A stretch of 62,135 nucleotides of DNA, taken from Flavobacteriales bacterium UBA5081. GTDB lineage: Bacteria > Bacteroidota > Bacteroidia > Flavobacteriales_E > Vicingaceae. Positions 60,079-62,135 of the stretch are shown here, piece by piece (the first letter of the stretch is position 1; each line of letters opens with the position of its first letter). Under the pieces are notes generated by a model, which worked only from the letters and a program-made list of their open reading frames with translations, ran no database searches and was not told the origin of the DNA. A program made the translations under genes and the position numbers. The stretch spans positions 52,551 to 114,685 of the forward strand of contig DIAJ01000006.1 in the NCBI GenBank assembly GCA_002415785.1, written 5' to 3'.

Positions 60079-60152
60079 TTATTTCTAATTTAAAGTTAAA
60101 ACAATGCAATATCTTTTTTAGTTTTATAGTGACAAACATAAGCTTCACTGCC

Positions 60153-61913
60153 ATGATAAAAAGAATTTTTGACCTACATTTTCACCAATTAAATAACTAC
60201 CCTAAAAATGATGCATTAACTGCAAAAGTTAATGGAAAATGGGAACCGATTAGCACTCAGTCCTTCATTGATCAAGCAGAAGCATTTGCTTCAGGCTTGC
60301 TTGAGTTGGGCTTAAAATCCGGTGATAAAATTGCCCTAATTTCAAATAATCGACCGGAATGGCACATTGTTGATTTGGGTATCCTTCTAGCTGGTATGAT
60401 TAGCGTTCCAATTTATCCAACCATTACTTCAGAAGACTATGACTTCATTATGAACAACGCTGAAGTAAAGCTTTGCTTTTTGTCAGATGCAGAAATTTAC
60501 GATAAAGTAGCGGCCGTTTTTGATAAGATTGAGCACTTACAAAAGTGTTACAGTTTCGACAAAGTAAACAGCTGCGAATCGTGGACTGCAGTGAAAGACT
60601 TAGGGAAAGGTAAAAATCAATCGAAACTAAAAGAAATTCAAGCCACGGTTAAAGAAGACGATTTAGCAACATTAATATACACTTCAGGAACAACCGGCAG
60701 ACCAAAAGGAGTAATGTTAACACACAAAAACCTTGTTTCTAATGCTGTGGCTTGTCGAGAGCGACTTCCAGTTGGTAGCGAAGCAAAATCGTTGAGTTTT
60801 TTACCGCTTTGTCATGTATATGAAAGAATGGTTTGTTACCTCTATATTTACACCGGAACATCAATCTACTATGCTGAATCATTAGAGACTATTGGAGATA
60901 ATTTAAAAGAAGTAAAACCGGATGTATTTACAGCAGTTCCGAGATTACTTGAAAAAGTATACGATAAAATAATCGCTAAAGGTCAAGAATTAACCGGCAT
61001 TAAAAGAGCTTTGTTTTTCTGGGCAATTGAAGTGGCAAAAGAATTTGAAATACCCAATAAGAAAGGCGCTTGGTACAATTTTAAATTAAAAATGGCCAAT
61101 AAACTTATCTTTAGCAAATGGAGAGAAGCCCTTGGTGGAAATGCTAAAGCGATAGCATCAGGTGCTGCAGCCTTACAACCTCGTTTGGCAAGAATATTCT
61201 TAGCCGGTCAAATTCCCGTTCAAGAAGGTTACGGATTAACAGAAACCTCTCCCGTAATTGCTGTGAACGACCAAGACAATGATGGAACACGCATTGGAAC
61301 TGTAGGTCGACCGATAAAAGACGTAGAAGTGAGAATTGCAGCTGATGGCGAAATTGAAGTAAAAGGACCGAATGTAATGATTGGTTATTACAAAAATGAA
61401 GAAGCAACGAAAGAAGTCTTCACTGCCGACGGTTGGTTTAAAACCGGAGATTTGGGTGAAATGGTAGAAGGTCAATATTTGAAAATAACAGGCAGAAAAA
61501 AGGAAACCTTCAAAACTTCAGGGGGCAAATACATCGCTCCACAACTAATTGAAAACAAAATGAAGGAATCTTCATTTATTGAGCAAATAATGGTAATTGG
61601 TGAAGGCGAAAAACATCCTGCAGCAATTATTCAACCTGCTTTTGACTTTTTGAAGGAATGGTGTAGAAGAAAAGAAATTCCTTATACAACTAACGAAGAT
61701 ATGATTAAAAATGAAAGAGTTTTTAATCGCATTATGAAGGAAGTTGATTTTTACAATGAGGGATTTGCTCAATATGAAAAAATTAAAAAGATTTTGCTTG
61801 TTCCTACCGAATGGGCTGTTGAAAGTGGAGAAATGACTCCGACGATGAAAGTAAAACGTCGCGTGATTATGGAAAACTACAAGAATGATATAGAAGCTAT
61901 TTACCGTCCCTAA
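60153..61913 (+). CDS. Long-chain acyl-CoA synthetase (AMP-forming)
   Basis: The protein is 586 aa from the ATG at 60153 (MIKRIFDLHFHQL). It activates fatty acids to acyl-CoA through an acyl-adenylate. LIYTSGTTGRPKGVML is the P-loop, GYGLTETSPV the adenylate motif, and GWFKTGDLG and KETFKTSGGKYIAP the hinge and catalytic-Lys region. An in-frame extension back to 59994 overlaps the divergent cupin gene and is not supported. Its last codons lie within a terminator hairpin. Confidence 0.95.
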   Translation: MIKRIFDLHFHQLNNYPKNDALTAKVNGKWEPISTQSFIDQAEAFASGLLELGLKSGDKIALISNNRPEWHIVDLGILLAGMISVPIYPTITSEDYDFIMNNAEVKLCFLSDAEIYDKVAAVFDKIEHLQKCYSFDKVNSCESWTAVKDLGKGKNQSKLKEIQATVKEDDLATLIYTSGTTGRPKGVMLTHKNLVSNAVACRERLPVGSEAKSLSFLPLCHVYERMVCYLYIYTGTSIYYAESLETIGDNLKEVKPDVFTAVPRLLEKVYDKIIAKGQELTGIKRALFFWAIEVAKEFEIPNKKGAWYNFKLKMANKLIFSKWREALGGNAKAIASGAAALQPRLARIFLAGQIPVQEGYGLTETSPVIAVNDQDNDGTRIGTVGRPIKDVEVRIAADGEIEVKGPNVMIGYYKNEEATKEVFTADGWFKTGDLGEMVEGQYLKITGRKKETFKTSGGKYIAPQLIENKMKESSFIEQIMVIGEGEKHPAAIIQPAFDFLKEWCRRKEIPYTTNEDMIKNERVFNRIMKEVDFYNEGFAQYEKIKKILLVPTEWAVESGEMTPTMKVKRRVIMENYKNDIEAIYRP

Positions 61914-61927
61914 TTAAGGACGGTAAA
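61900..61927 (+). terminator. Terminator hairpin at the end of the acyl-CoA synthetase
   Basis: TTTACCGTCC pairs with GGACGGTAAA across an 8-nt loop that holds the stop codon. Only a short mixed T run follows, so strength is moderate. Confidence 0.65.
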
Positions 61928-62117
61928 TTCCTTTTCTGAAATCAGCAATAACAACTAGCAATTGTTGCTTTGTTTTTAACAATCTATTCTAGCAAAGTTG
62001 TTTTCTTCCTTCCTTTGTATTTTCAACACTATGAAACTGTAACTTGATTAAAATTTAATGACCGTCCATTGCCAGTTATTAGCGAAAAAATGGCACTTTC
62101 TATCTATATAAAGGATC

Positions 62118-62135
62118 ATGACTAAAACTTGTGTT
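62118..62135 (+). CDS. Possible start of the next gene (six codons)
   Basis: The ATG at 62118 is preceded by AAAGGA and reads MTKTCV to the window edge. The 200-nt gap before it is AT-rich with short AACAACTAGCAA-type repeats. The gene call is tentative. Confidence 0.25.

Noticed and set aside
59994..60152. N-terminal extension of the acyl-CoA synthetase
   Set aside because: It overlaps the divergent cupin gene and adds 53 residues without similarity to the family; the ATG at 60153 gives the normal start.
62088..62110. Sigma-54 promoter TGGCAC before the last ATG
   Set aside because: The -24 half is good, but no TTGC follows at the fixed distance.

Overview
The window looks like a chromosomal segment of a Bacteroidota bacterium, most likely from the Flavobacteriales. 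The evidence is an AT-rich sequence, -7 promoter boxes of the TAnnTTTG type, little sign of Shine-Dalgarno sequences, and lineage-typical gene sets: DUF4290 next to murA, rsfS-ftsH-DUF2007-cdsA-psd, a fused DAHP synthase/chorismate mutase, GIN-domain lipoproteins, and SiaB/SiaC pairs. The taxonomic call is an inference. No tRNA, rRNA, CRISPR array or prophage was seen.

Region 1 (1-5.5 kb) is accessory. It holds two parallel minus-strand modules. Each has a palindrome-rich repeat, a promoter region, a conserved leader with a 76-79 codon ORF, and then two tandemly duplicated cysteine-rich lipoproteins. Between the modules lie a membrane protein and a CPBP protease.

Region 2 (5.5-46.9 kb) is mostly core genome: a UvrD/PcrA helicase, MurA, GrpE-DnaJ, a THUMP-type rRNA methyltransferase, a sodium symporter, and a large ABC ATPase/permease convergent with a SiaB-SiaC pair. 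It continues with a peroxiredoxin and thioredoxin, MazG, a PagL-like lipid A deacylase, Tgt, an ECF sigma factor with RsmG, a SPFH protein, PyrE, BirA, RsfS, FtsH, CdsA, Psd, the DAHPS-CM enzyme, Upp and RadC. One REP-associated transposase (RAYT) carries a REP-like palindrome inside its own reading frame. A remnant of a second RAYT copy lies 0.4 kb away.

Region 3 (46.9-53.2 kb) is the most unusual part. Seven single-gene or two-gene units all face the minus strand: a PIN toxin with its antitoxin, small lipoproteins, small membrane proteins and a Fic protein. They are separated by roughly 150-480 bp of hairpin-rich repeats. Several genes are bounded by their own gene-specific inverted repeats beginning with GTT, which is the pattern expected of integron cassettes with attC-like sites. 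Two of the sites contain 3'-end fragments of a group II intron (domain VI, and in one case domain V). No integron integrase is visible in the window.

Region 4 (53.2-62.1 kb) is again mostly core genome: PurL, a membrane protein, an amidohydrolase lipoprotein, a second and divergent SiaB-SiaC pair, a DUF985 cupin, and a long-chain acyl-CoA synthetase. Several genes have a -7 box that ends only 4-5 nt before the ATG, which implies leaderless transcripts.
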